From assembly GCF_009833085.1 (NCBI RefSeq), contig NZ_QRBZ01000045.1, positions 1-44,232 of the forward strand: a stretch of 44,232 nt of DNA, given 5' to 3'. Shown here piece by piece: positions 27,006 through 35,442 of the stretch. This DNA is from Nitrosomonas oligotropha (lineage in GTDB: Bacteria; Pseudomonadota; Gammaproteobacteria; Burkholderiales; Nitrosomonadaceae). Below the pieces are notes generated by a model. The model searched no databases. It saw only the letters and a program-made list of their open reading frames with translations, and was not told the origin of the DNA. The position numbers were made by a program, and so were the translations under genes. Numbering within the stretch: the first letter of the stretch is position 1; every line of letters begins with the position of its first letter.

Positions 27006-27593
27006 TTATGCGTGTACCGTGCGATTGCGGCGGTGAATGGAAACCAACCCGCCAAGCCCAACCAGCATTAGCGCCCATGTGGCCGGTTCAGGCACTGCTG
27101 TTACCGTGTACTGAATATCATCCAGCAGGTACCCATCTCCAGCACTGAAATCGTCGAAAGTAATGCGTGCCATGCCGGTGAAGTTGAGACTGATAAATTC
27201 ATCGGATGAAGTGACAGAGCCGAGCAAGTTGTTGGCCGTATCAAATGCTTGCACAACAATAGTATCCACTTCGGAGGTATAGACACCGCTGATCCAGTTG
27301 TGGAAAGTAAGGCTGTTGGTCGTGGTTCCGCCTAATAACTCCATCGTAATCTCTTGCCCATCGTGTAACGAGGAGAGTACTCGGCTGGATTCCGATGGAA
27401 ATACAGGGGTGAGATCCCGAATTTGCAAACCCAATCCTGAAAAGCGCACACTGGTCCCATCAACAAGCAACGTTGTCGTACCTCCCGCATAAGTGCCCAC
27501 CGGTTCACCCTGAAAATCGATAAGCGATGCATTGGCAAGCGGCGCTAGCGCTATCGAAGAGGCTATGATCAAACTGCGATATAAAACATGCAT
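27006..27593 (-). CDS. PEP-CTERM sorting domain protein, 195 aa
   Basis: Signal peptide (LYRSLIIASSIALAPLANA, cut near residue 22), a beta-sandwich-like body (Thr/Ser-rich, with TFHNWISGVY and ARITFDDFSAGDGYLLDDI), and the tail VPEPATWALMLVGLGGLVSI followed by HRRNR. The body resembles the generic PEP-CTERM beta-sandwich seen in many environmental bacteria. AAGGAAA precedes the ATG. It converges with the tail-collar unit. No enzyme motif is seen. Confidence 0.87.
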   Translation of the reverse strand: MHVLYRSLIIASSIALAPLANASLIDFQGEPVGTYAGGTTTLLVDGTSVRFSGLGLQIRDLTPVFPSESSRVLSSLHDGQEITMELLGGTTTNSLTFHNWISGVYTSEVDTIVVQAFDTANNLLGSVTSSDEFISLNFTGMARITFDDFSAGDGYLLDDIQYTVTAVPEPATWALMLVGLGGLVSIHRRNRTVHA

Positions 27594-27684
27594 GTTATTT
27601 TCCTTATTATAAATTTTAAAAGCAAAGTCGAACTATACTGAAAACATGGTTGCTTGCACAGCCGGGCGCTGTCTAAGGCACAAC

Positions 27685-27721
27685 GCACGGTAGGCTGGAC
27701 TGCCAAAGAAAGCCCAGCATC
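27685..27721 (+). repeat. 37-nt repeat, left copy
   Basis: Matches the copy at 28721-28757 at 34 of 37 positions in the same orientation. Each copy is itself an imperfect palindrome (GCTGGRCT and AGCCCWGC around CCAAAGA), so it could be a REP-type hairpin. It lies upstream of the AT-rich coiled-coil gene. Confidence 0.8.
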
Positions 27722-27806
27722 AAATGAGAACGAAGCTCCCTTTGAATAGATCGATGGACATGCGGTAGCATGTATACCGATAACAATCACAAAAAGGAAA
27801 GCTAGC

Positions 27807-28712
27807 GTGGATACGATTGATGAACAAGTGCACGAGCAGAAACCAAAATTTGAAAGCGTATCATTGTGGAAAAGAATAAAAAATGTGCTTTTACTATCAT
27901 CGTTCTTGGGGCTTATATCGGCCAACATTGCGACGCTCGTCAACGATAGCTTGCATACCGCCGCCTTTAATACATTGAAATCTTTCTTGGGATATGCATT
28001 GACTGACACGACATTAACGAGAGTTCTTGGTCAAAGCCCAACAATAAAAAGAAATGATGATGCGGCTGTTAAAACAAAAGAATTGATTGATAAAAATACC
28101 CGGTTGGCCAGAAATAACTCAGAATTGGAAGAGAAGCATGCCAAACTTAAAACTGAATCTGCTAGAAAAGTAAAAGCTGTTCAGAAAGTATCAAAGCGTA
28201 TAGCCACTCGATCGATTACGAGTGCAACACGTAATATTGCATCTCTTCCAGGTGAAACAATTCCGGTACTGGGTACATCGATAATAATTGGAGTAACCCT
28301 GTGGGATATCCATGATTTTTGCCAGAACATGAAGGACATTAACAAGTTAAATAGTGAGTTTGATCATGCTCTTGAAGATCAGGACCAGGTATGTGGCATA
28401 GAGGTACCAACAAAAGAGCAGGTTCTGGCCGATGTGAAAGAAAATTGGCAACAAGCATATAGTGATGCTAAAGACCAAATAGAATTATCGCATATGAATG
28501 CCAAGGATCTGATCAATCAGAAGTATGGGGATGCCAAAGTACAAGCCATTCGAATGGGAGATGATCTGGAAGATCAATTCGTAGATACGTATACGGATGC
28601 TATGAATAAAATTAATCAAATCAAAACACAAACTCAAGTTCCGCCGCCAGCGGAGATATGGAAAACGGTTAAAGATAAAATTTATGATCTTTCTGAAAAG
28701 TTTGTGCAGTAA
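27807..28712 (+). CDS. Coiled-coil membrane-associated protein of unknown function, 301 aa
   Basis: Not recognised. It has a hydrophobic segment at about 27-46 (VLLLSSFLGLISANIATLV), a strong coiled coil at about 88-135 (KNTRLARNNSELEEKHAKL), a second hydrophobic stretch at about 152-172 (PVLGTSIIIGVTLWDIHDF), and a long helical charged C-terminus. It starts with GTG after AAAGGAAA. The gene is clearly richer in A/T than its neighbours and is bracketed by two 37-nt direct repeats, so it looks acquired as a unit. Some toxins and immunity proteins look like this, but no family can be assigned. Confidence 0.75.
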   Translation: MDTIDEQVHEQKPKFESVSLWKRIKNVLLLSSFLGLISANIATLVNDSLHTAAFNTLKSFLGYALTDTTLTRVLGQSPTIKRNDDAAVKTKELIDKNTRLARNNSELEEKHAKLKTESARKVKAVQKVSKRIATRSITSATRNIASLPGETIPVLGTSIIIGVTLWDIHDFCQNMKDINKLNSEFDHALEDQDQVCGIEVPTKEQVLADVKENWQQAYSDAKDQIELSHMNAKDLINQKYGDAKVQAIRMGDDLEDQFVDTYTDAMNKINQIKTQTQVPPPAEIWKTVKDKIYDLSEKFVQ

Positions 28713-28720
28713 TGTGCAAA

Positions 28721-28757
28721 GCGCGGTAGGCTGGGCTGCCAAAGAAAGCCCTGCATC
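28721..28757 (+). repeat. 37-nt repeat, right copy
   Basis: Second copy of the element at 27685-27721, same orientation, three differences (positions 3, 15 and 32). It begins eight bases after the stop of the coiled-coil gene. The hairpin could also serve as a transcript end. Confidence 0.8.
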
Positions 28758-28788
28758 GAGCTAAGGTGAGCTTGTAATTCCACTTTTG

Positions 28789-29544
28789 TTAAATCGTAAG
28801 CATCCCACCCGGACAAGATTTTGCCTGCTCCAGGCGCATCAGCGTCGGTAGCAGATTGAGATGGGTTCTTTCTTTCAATTCGAGCGCTTGTTCCTTGAGT
28901 TCATTGACAGGAATCTCGATTTTTTCTCCGCTTGCGGCCATTGCGATGACGTTGCCGCTGTCGCAAGGAGGGAGAGCCAGTGCGCGTGTATCGAATGCTG
29001 TTTTGAGGCGTTCCAGACTGGCCTGATGCCCGCGGCTGCGGCCTAGCAGATTCACCGCGAGCACGCCGTTATGGCTCAAGCGCGCGCGGCACATTTGGTA
29101 AAACGGCAGCATGTCGAGCTCGCCGGGGCGCGCATCGGCGTCGTAGCCATCCACCAGAATCAGGTCGTAAGTCTTATCGTTCCCGGCAATATACTGTGCG
29201 CCGTCTGCGATGACGATATTAAGGCGTAGCGGGTCGTCCGGCAGTTTGAAGAATTGCCGCGCGGCTGCTACCACGCGCGGTTCGATCTCAACCGCGGTCA
29301 GTTTTGCCAGCGGGTAGTAGCGATAAAGAAATTTGGTCAGCGATGCCGCGCCCAGGCCGATCAGCAGCACTTTGCGCGGAAACCGCGCATCGTTTCTTAG
29401 CAACAAGCTGACCATCATTTCCTGGGTGTAGTCGAGTTCCAAGCGCCAAGGGCGCGCGATGCGCATCGCGCCCTGTATCCAGTCGGAACCGAAATGCAAA
29501 GTGCGCACCCCGGCTTCTTCGCGGATATCGATGGAGAAACTCAT
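28789..29544 (-). CDS. Spermidine synthase-like methyltransferase-fold protein, 251 aa
   Basis: A Rossmann protein of the polyamine aminopropyltransferase group. The nucleotide-binding strand and loop are VLLIGLGAASLTKFL, the acidic residue follows in LTAVEIEPRVVAAAR, and the aspartate of the aminopropyl site appears in YDLILVDGYDAD. It lacks the usual N-terminal beta-barrel of SpeE, so its substrate may differ; many such short proteins are annotated as spermidine synthase by similarity only. It lies 50 bases downstream of the O-acetylhomoserine sulfhydrylase gene on the same strand. No Shine-Dalgarno is obvious. Confidence 0.75.
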   Translation of the reverse strand: MSFSIDIREEAGVRTLHFGSDWIQGAMRIARPWRLELDYTQEMMVSLLLRNDARFPRKVLLIGLGAASLTKFLYRYYPLAKLTAVEIEPRVVAAARQFFKLPDDPLRLNIVIADGAQYIAGNDKTYDLILVDGYDADARPGELDMLPFYQMCRARLSHNGVLAVNLLGRSRGHQASLERLKTAFDTRALALPPCDSGNVIAMAASGEKIEIPVNELKEQALELKERTHLNLLPTLMRLEQAKSCPGGMLTI

Positions 29545-29594
29545 CGTGCTTTTTGGCTCGACCGGTATCCGGTAACTTTGTTTGTCACGATTGC

Positions 29595-30872
29595 TTAAGT
29601 CCGGCTGGCGGCGAGCGCTTGTTCCAAATCCACCAAAATATCGTCAATATTTTCAATGCCGATGCACAAGCGGATCATGTCTTGCGTGACGCCCGCCGCA
29701 GCCAGTTCGGGGCCGGTCAGTTGGCGGTGGGTTGTCGATGCCGGGTGCGCGGCCAAGGATTTCGCATCGCCGATGTTGACCAGCCGTTTGAACAGTTTGA
29801 GCGCATCGTAAAATTTCACACCCGCTTCAAATCCACCCTTGATGCCGAAGGTCATCAAGGCGGATGGGCGGCCTTGCATGTATTTTTGCGCCAGTTGATA
29901 GTATTCCGATGACGGCAGACCTGCATATTTCACCCACGCCACGGCGGGATGTTGCTCAAGGTATTGCGCGGCTTTCAACGCGTTCTCGGTATGCCGCTCC
30001 ATGCGCAACGACAAGGTTTCAATGCCTTGTAAAAAGAAGAAAGCATTCATCGGTGACATGGCCGAGCCGGTATTGCGCAGCGCCACCGTGCGCACGCGTC
30101 CGATATAGGCGGCGGGACCGAATTCCTGCGTATAGACGACGCCGTGATAAGCCGGTTCGGGGTTGTTGAGCATCGGAAACCGCTCTGCGTGATCCGGCCA
30201 GGGAAACCGGCCGGAGTCGACGATGATGCCGCCGACCGATGTGCCATGTCCACCCATATATTTGGTCAATGAATGCACCACGATATCCGCGCCGGATTGG
30301 AAAGGTTTCATCAAGACCGGCGTGGGTACGGTGTTATCGACGATAACCGGAACACCGTGCCGATGCGCCATCGCGCAAATGGCTTCCATGTCCGGAATGT
30401 TTCCCGCCGGGTTGCCCAGCGACTCGCAGAATACCGCCGAAGTTTTTTTGTCGATCAACGGCTCGAGACTCGCCGGATGGTCGTCCTTGGCGAAACGCAC
30501 TTCGATTCCCAATTTCGGCAGCATGTGCGCGAACAGCGTATAAGTTCCGCCGTACAGCAGCGGCACGCTGACAATGTTATTGCCCATCTCGGCGATATTG
30601 ATCACCGCATAGTGAATTGCCGCCTGGCCTGAACTGAGCGCCAGCGCCGCCACACCGCCTTCCAATGCGGCAACCCGTTGTTCCAGCACATCGTTGGTCG
30701 GATTCATGATGCGCGTATAAATATTGCCCGGCACGGCGAGATTGAACAAATCCGCGCCATGCTGCGCATTGTCGAATTCATAGGCGACGGTCTGATAAAT
30801 AGGAACCGCCACCGATTTGGTGGTGGGGTCGGTTTGATAACCGGCGTGGATAGCGATTGTTTCGTCTTTCAT
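29595..30872 (-). CDS. metY: O-acetylhomoserine aminocarboxypropyltransferase (sulfhydrylase), 425 aa
   Basis: PLP enzyme that makes homocysteine from O-acetylhomoserine and sulfide, in direct-sulfhydrylation methionine synthesis. The PLP-binding lysine is Lys204 in VVHSLTKYMGGHG; SSGQAAIHYAV holds the phosphate-binding region and VDNTVPTP the aspartate that pairs with the pyridine ring. The 425-residue length, with the insert typical of MetY, separates it from the roughly 390-residue MetB/MetC/MetZ group. Its 108-base gap from hoxU suggests it is a separate unit. Confidence 0.92.
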   Translation of the reverse strand: MKDETIAIHAGYQTDPTTKSVAVPIYQTVAYEFDNAQHGADLFNLAVPGNIYTRIMNPTNDVLEQRVAALEGGVAALALSSGQAAIHYAVINIAEMGNNIVSVPLLYGGTYTLFAHMLPKLGIEVRFAKDDHPASLEPLIDKKTSAVFCESLGNPAGNIPDMEAICAMAHRHGVPVIVDNTVPTPVLMKPFQSGADIVVHSLTKYMGGHGTSVGGIIVDSGRFPWPDHAERFPMLNNPEPAYHGVVYTQEFGPAAYIGRVRTVALRNTGSAMSPMNAFFFLQGIETLSLRMERHTENALKAAQYLEQHPAVAWVKYAGLPSSEYYQLAQKYMQGRPSALMTFGIKGGFEAGVKFYDALKLFKRLVNIGDAKSLAAHPASTTHRQLTGPELAAAGVTQDMIRLCIGIENIDDILVDLEQALAASRT

Positions 30873-30980
30873 GCCATTCTCCCGTGAGAAAAATCAAGAG
30901 TTGCCGGGAAGTGTAGCAGGTTTGTGAGGTTATGCCATTGCGCCTGCCAGAGAGCGGTTAACAATGACTGGATCGTATAC

Positions 30981-31712
30981 TCAATCGTCATTTTTGGGTT
31001 CAACATGCTCTTGTAAACTGGTCTCTCGAATCGTTTGCCGGTCGTAAATACGTTGACCGATCGGCACTTGGTAACCTTGTTCTTTGATCAAGATCGCACC
31101 GACCGGACAGATATTTGCCGCCAGATCGGTAACTGCCATCGTGCTATCCGCCAGCTTTCCGCTTGGGGAATTGACGATCAAATGCGCATCCGTGCCGCGT
31201 CCGGCGATGGCAAAGACATTTTTCTGATCCACATCACGGCTGGCGCGCACGCACAAGTCGCACAGAATGCAGCGGCTGCGGTCGAGTAGAATTTTCGGGT
31301 GCGAGGCATCGAGTTCGCGGCGCTGATAAAACTGCGGGAAGTGATCGTCCAGCATGCCGAGGTGATACGCCATTGCTTGTAGCTTGCAGTTACCGGTTTT
31401 CTCGCATGACGGGCAAATGTGATTGCCTTCGACGAACAGCATTTGCGTAATGGCCTTGCGTGCTTCGTTCAATTCCGGCGTGTTGTTGCGGATTTCCTGT
31501 CCCGCTATGGCCGGTGTGATGCACGCGGCGGCGCTGCGGTTGCCGGTTTCCACCACGCACAAGCGGCAGTTGCCGCTCGGCGGCAGGCCGGGGTAGTGGC
31601 ACAGATGCGGAATGTAAATGCCGGCAGCCAATGCGGCGTCCATGATGGTCTGTCCCGCTGTGAACGGGATTTCCTGATCGTCGATGCGGATTGTGCTGGG
31701 ATGGTCTGACAT
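30981..31712 (-). CDS. hoxU: NAD-coupled hydrogenase diaphorase small subunit HoxU, 243 aa
   Basis: Fe-S electron conduit between HoxF and HoxY. Cluster motifs in order: a [2Fe-2S] site at Cys38, Cys49, Cys52 and Cys64; the NuoG-type His-Cys site H98, C100, C103, C109 (GNHICPSCEKTGNC); and a [4Fe-4S] site C148, C151, C154 and C202 (SRCILCDLCVRAS, NICPVGA). The last two bases of its start ATG are the first two of the upstream hoxF stop (TAATG on the coding strand), so translation is coupled. The 243 residues match HoxU rather than the much longer NuoG. Confidence 0.95.
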   Translation of the reverse strand: MSDHPSTIRIDDQEIPFTAGQTIMDAALAAGIYIPHLCHYPGLPPSGNCRLCVVETGNRSAAACITPAIAGQEIRNNTPELNEARKAITQMLFVEGNHICPSCEKTGNCKLQAMAYHLGMLDDHFPQFYQRRELDASHPKILLDRSRCILCDLCVRASRDVDQKNVFAIAGRGTDAHLIVNSPSGKLADSTMAVTDLAANICPVGAILIKEQGYQVPIGQRIYDRQTIRETSLQEHVEPKNDD

Positions 31713-33478
31713 TATCCGTTATCCAAATGTGCGGCCGCGTCGTCACGATGTGCCGCCTGCCGGGCGCTTTCCAGCGCTTGATCGAGATCGAATTGCGCGG
31801 TGAAATGGGGTTGCAGAGGAGCAGAAAAAGTTTGCGGAAACTGCTGCAAGCCATCCAGCACATGATGAGCGGCGGTATGCCCCAGGCCGCAATGCGATTG
31901 GTGTTGAATCAGATGGCTGAGCTGTTTGAGTGCTTCGATATCGTGCGTTGTGCCGCGGCCTGCGGCGATTTTATCCAGATTGTTTTTCAATAACTGCGTG
32001 CCGATGCGGCAGGGCGTGCAAAAACCGCAGCTTTCGTGCGCAAAGAAATGTGCGAAATTGCGGTGGATCGCGAGTAAATCGCGTTGCTGAACGAATACCA
32101 AAAACGATCCGCCGGTGGAGACATCCTCAAAGCTGATGGTGCGGTTAAATTCCGCCGCGCCGAGTAACTTTCCGGCGGGGCCGCCGATTTGCACCGCTTG
32201 CACATCGCGCGCGCCGCAATCGTCGAGAATCTGTTGAATGCGCACGCCAAACGGATATTCGTAAATGCCGGGCTTCTCGCAATCGCCGCTGATGCTGAGG
32301 ATTTTGGCGCCGCGCGATTGCTCCGTGCCGATGGAATTAAACCAAGCGCTGCCGTGTGCGGCGATATGCGCTGCCGCGATGAAAGTCTCGACATTGTTGA
32401 CGATGGTGGGCTGCCCCAGGTAGCCGTGCGTGACGGGAAACGGCGGGCGGATGCGCGGAATGCCGGGCTTGCCTTCGAGCGATTCGATCAACGCCGATTC
32501 CTCGCCGCAAATATAGGCGCCAGCACCAACGACAATGTCGATGTCAAATTCAAAATTTTCATATCCGAGAATATGTTGACCCAATAATCCTTGGCTGCGG
32601 CGCTGATCGAGCGCGGCGTGCAGATGCGGTAATAAATAGCGGTATTCGCCGCGCAAATAGACGAATCCTTGTTTTGCGCCAATAACTAACGCGCAGAGTG
32701 TCATGCCTTCAATCATCGCATCGGCATGGTCGCGTAACAGCAACCGGTCTTTGAATGTACCGGGCTCGCCTTCGTCGGCATTGCAGACGACATAATGCGC
32801 ACTGCCGGGTGCTGCGCGGCACAATTGCCATTTTTTGCCGGTATCGAACCCTGCGCCGCCGCGGCCGCGTAAGCCGGATTGCTGGATGACTGCCAGTGTT
32901 CGATCAGCACCTTGCGCCAATGCGGTTTGCAGCGCGCTGCCGGGAGCGTGTTGTTCCATTAGCAGCAGATCGCGCTGATATACCCTGTCATGCACGGCAA
33001 ACCATTCCGCTGGCCAATCGGCGAGCGGTGATTCCGTTGTGATCCGCTGTGCGATCTGTGCCAGTTTTTCCGCATTCAAGCCGATCACCGGCAGCCCATT
33101 GACCAGCAACGATGCGCCCTGATCGCACATGCCGATGCACGAGGTCTCATCAATACTGATCAATCCGTCCGCGCGTGTTTTGCCCGGGGTGACTTGTAAC
33201 AGCTGGCACAGCATCCGCATCAGATCTTGTTCTCCGGACAGATAACCGCAACTGGTGCAATTGCTGAATAAGATATCGAAACGGCCGCGCGGTTGCGTGG
33301 AGAAAAACGAATAGAACGCGACTACCGCAGCCACCTGGCTGAGCGGTATATTGAATTCGGCAGCGGCTTGTTGCATGGCGTGCGGTGAAATATGCCGGAA
33401 TTGCTGTTGCAACGCATGCAGCCGATGCAGTATATGCCGGTGCGGTGAGGCGGGATGGTGCGGGCGTGAAATATCCAT
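31712..33478 (-). CDS. hoxF: NAD-coupled hydrogenase diaphorase large subunit HoxF, 588 aa
   Basis: FMN-dependent NAD(H) reductase half of the Hox enzyme. The N-terminal NuoE-like part (about 1-155) carries cysteines at C74, C77, C114 and C118 for a [2Fe-2S] cluster. The NuoF-like part begins at the FMN/NADH loop GRGGAGFDTG (205-214), with VCNADEGEPGTFKDR following, and ends with the [4Fe-4S] site C484, C487, C490 and C530. Start set at the ATG at 33478; the frame also opens two codons earlier with TTG. It is upstream of hoxU and divergent from a PEP-CTERM gene across a region with a 12-bp inverted repeat. Confidence 0.95.
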   Translation of the reverse strand: MDISRPHHPASPHRHILHRLHALQQQFRHISPHAMQQAAAEFNIPLSQVAAVVAFYSFFSTQPRGRFDILFSNCTSCGYLSGEQDLMRMLCQLLQVTPGKTRADGLISIDETSCIGMCDQGASLLVNGLPVIGLNAEKLAQIAQRITTESPLADWPAEWFAVHDRVYQRDLLLMEQHAPGSALQTALAQGADRTLAVIQQSGLRGRGGAGFDTGKKWQLCRAAPGSAHYVVCNADEGEPGTFKDRLLLRDHADAMIEGMTLCALVIGAKQGFVYLRGEYRYLLPHLHAALDQRRSQGLLGQHILGYENFEFDIDIVVGAGAYICGEESALIESLEGKPGIPRIRPPFPVTHGYLGQPTIVNNVETFIAAAHIAAHGSAWFNSIGTEQSRGAKILSISGDCEKPGIYEYPFGVRIQQILDDCGARDVQAVQIGGPAGKLLGAAEFNRTISFEDVSTGGSFLVFVQQRDLLAIHRNFAHFFAHESCGFCTPCRIGTQLLKNNLDKIAAGRGTTHDIEALKQLSHLIQHQSHCGLGHTAAHHVLDGLQQFPQTFSAPLQPHFTAQFDLDQALESARQAAHRDDAAAHLDNG

Positions 33479-33583
33479 GAGCAAAAGTATACCGAGGTTA
33501 ACACCGGAGTGCAGGAATGGTTAGGGTTAGTTCTATGAAATCTTGCTCATTTTTATAAAAACCGGAACGAAATTCGTATTACA

Positions 33584-33621
33584 ATTAATAACCTTATTCT
33601 TAATAGGAAAAGGTTATTAAT
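33584..33621. promoter_or_regulatory. Perfect 12-bp inverted repeat in the hoxF/PEP-CTERM divergent region
   Basis: ATTAATAACCTT (33584-33595) and AAGGTTATTAAT (33610-33621) pair perfectly across a 14-base spacer. It sits 106 bases upstream of hoxF and 96 upstream of the PEP-CTERM gene at 33717. A regulator operator is the first guess; a transcript hairpin is the alternative. Confidence 0.5.
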
Positions 33622-33716
33622 GATAAAAATAAGTGAGAAGCGCTAACTAAAACATGCAACTTTAAGGTTGGTTGGCGTGAGAACGAGATGGGCTTAATTT
33701 ATAAATAGGAGGCTTT

Positions 33717-34397
33717 ATGTTTAAACAGATTATTTTGACCGCGGCAGTGCTGTCAGTATCAATGTCCACGGCATTTGCTACAACCACGATCGGCGGTGCA
33801 ACACTGACCGATACCGCGACGGTGAACAGCGGTACGGTATCACCAACCAGCTACCTGAGCTATGTCAGCGGCGGTAATGGTGCAACCGGCTGGGCGGATG
33901 GATCGACTTACGGTGGCGATGGCTTCACGCCTGCCGCTGCGATGAGTACGGCCGATCATCATTGGTTGCAGTACGATCCGGCGATCCTGGTGTATAGTCC
34001 TGCTGCATTGAGTTTCGTGCTTGCGATTCCGGCTATCGATCATGGCTGGACTGCCGATAACACCGGTGAATTTTGGGAGCCTTTTGAATTCCGTATTTAC
34101 GGTTCCGACGCTACTGGCGCGTTGCTCGAAGAAGGGCACATCACCAGCGTGTGGGCAAGAGGCGTGGATGATTCCAGCGCTTTGAAGAATGCCGACGACT
34201 GGTCGTCACAATGGTCATTTACCGGCTCCTATAACTACTTTGCAGTTGTATCGGGCGATCGTCTGGTTGGTGGACCATGGTCTCCAGGCGAAGGTGAAAT
34301 CGATGCCATCGCAGCTATTCCTGAACCCGAAACCTATGCGATGTTGCTGGCCGGTTTAGGTTTGTTGGGATTTGCTGCACGCCGCAGAAAACAGTAA
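33717..34397 (+). CDS. PEP-CTERM sorting domain protein, 226 aa
   Basis: Signal peptide (IILTAAVLSVSMSTAFA, cut near residue 22) and a body rich in Ser/Thr/Gly/aromatics with paired WxxxF segments, suggesting a beta-sandwich. The tail IPEPETYAMLLAGLGLLGFA is followed by ARRRK. AGGAGG precedes the ATG. A classic terminator follows. No catalytic motif is seen. The exosortase and EPS genes expected to handle it are not in the window. Confidence 0.88.
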   Translation: MFKQIILTAAVLSVSMSTAFATTTIGGATLTDTATVNSGTVSPTSYLSYVSGGNGATGWADGSTYGGDGFTPAAAMSTADHHWLQYDPAILVYSPAALSFVLAIPAIDHGWTADNTGEFWEPFEFRIYGSDATGALLEEGHITSVWARGVDDSSALKNADDWSSQWSFTGSYNYFAVVSGDRLVGGPWSPGEGEIDAIAAIPEPETYAMLLAGLGLLGFAARRRKQ

Positions 34398-34436
34398 TAA
34401 CAGTAACGAATAGTCCGGTTTTCCGGCAAAAAGACA

Positions 34437-34461
34437 AACCCCGCTTCGGCGGGGTTTTTTT
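34437..34461 (+). terminator. Intrinsic terminator after a PEP-CTERM gene
   Basis: A GC-rich stem (CCCGC with GCGGG) with a TTCG tetraloop is followed by a run of seven T on the plus strand. The DUF1614 gene converges from the other side; on the minus strand a looser TTTGTCTTTTTG follows, so it may work both ways. Confidence 0.85.
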
Positions 34462-34476
34462 ATGGATATTGAGTCT

Positions 34477-35145
34477 TTAAGCTAACAGTGCGGCCACAAT
34501 GCCGGTGATAAAAATTCCGTCAAACGTACCTGCGCCGCCAATCGATGCATACGGCGTGCCGAGCCGGGAAATGTCTTTCATGTGCAGCAGATCGGCGCCG
34601 ATCAACACACCCAGTGTTCCGCTGATGTACGCGAGCGCGGCGCTCTGTTCCGGGCTGATGACCAAACCGGTCAACGCGGCGCTGATGGGTGCCACCAATA
34701 TGGGCATGCCGATGCCAAGCCCCTGAATCGGGCGGCTGAAGTAGTAGCTGATCGCGCTGATGATCGCGATTCCCAACAGGGTGGAGGACAAACTGAGTGT
34801 GCTATGGGAAAACAAATACAGCGACAGCGTTGCCGGTATCAGGCAGCCGCCGAGATTGATTAAAATTTGTGTTTCATTATGAAATGGTTGTGGCGGCATC
34901 CTGAGCAATCCCCAGTAAGCAGACGGGGTGAATTCCTGTACCGGCACATCGCTTTTGATCCGCGCCACCGGCAAATTGACGGCGCTGCCGAGCAAGGAGA
35001 ACAATAGCACCATCAAACCGGATTCCGGCGGCAACCCCAGCTTCACAAAAGCAAACGACAGCAACTCCACCTGAAACAGCACCATCATGATGCTAAGCAG
35101 GAAAATGAAAAGCAGCAGATGCAGCGGGGAGAAATAATTTTTCAT
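34477..35145 (-). CDS. DUF1614 membrane protein, 222 aa
   Basis: A multispan inner-membrane protein with about six helices. The signature GTLGVLIGADLLHM and GTPYASIGGAGTFDGIFITG near the C-terminus is diagnostic of DUF1614, whose function is unknown. The N-terminal part has a hydrophobic helix with glutamate (LLHLLLFIFLLSIMMVLFQVE). It converges with the PEP-CTERM gene. No operon partner is visible. Confidence 0.88.
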   Translation of the reverse strand: MKNYFSPLHLLLFIFLLSIMMVLFQVELLSFAFVKLGLPPESGLMVLLFSLLGSAVNLPVARIKSDVPVQEFTPSAYWGLLRMPPQPFHNETQILINLGGCLIPATLSLYLFSHSTLSLSSTLLGIAIISAISYYFSRPIQGLGIGMPILVAPISAALTGLVISPEQSAALAYISGTLGVLIGADLLHMKDISRLGTPYASIGGAGTFDGIFITGIVAALLA

Positions 35146-35442
35146 CGGGGTATCGTACGGGAAATATCGTTGAGTAATCTATTTTATTCAAGAATTTTTC
35201 ATTGTAACGGGAAATGGATTCGAGGCATTCAGATTCCGGCTGATAATCCTGCGGATAAGCACTGTCCGGGGTTAGAAATGCCAATTTGACATGCTTTTCC
35301 ATGCATGTTTGAATATCGTTCCGATATCATAAAAGAACAACTCATCACGATGGAAAATGCGGGCAGGAGAATTCACCGTCACAATCTTCACACAGTCATT
35401 CGAGACATCGAGCGTGGTAACCGGTTCTATGCGTGAGCTCAA
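35146..35442. other. Intergenic region between DUF1614 and umuC
   Basis: No recognisable gene. A 29-codon frame beginning with the ATG at 35357 ends in TGA overlapping the umuC ATG (ATGA at 35443-35446), the coupling normally seen between umuD and umuC, but its peptide (from GEFTVTIF onward) is only weakly reminiscent of a UmuD end. No LexA-type CTGT-N8-ACAG box was found. Confidence 0.35.

Noticed and set aside
35146..35442. LexA operator upstream of umuC
   Set aside because: No CTGT-N8-ACAG-like sequence was found.
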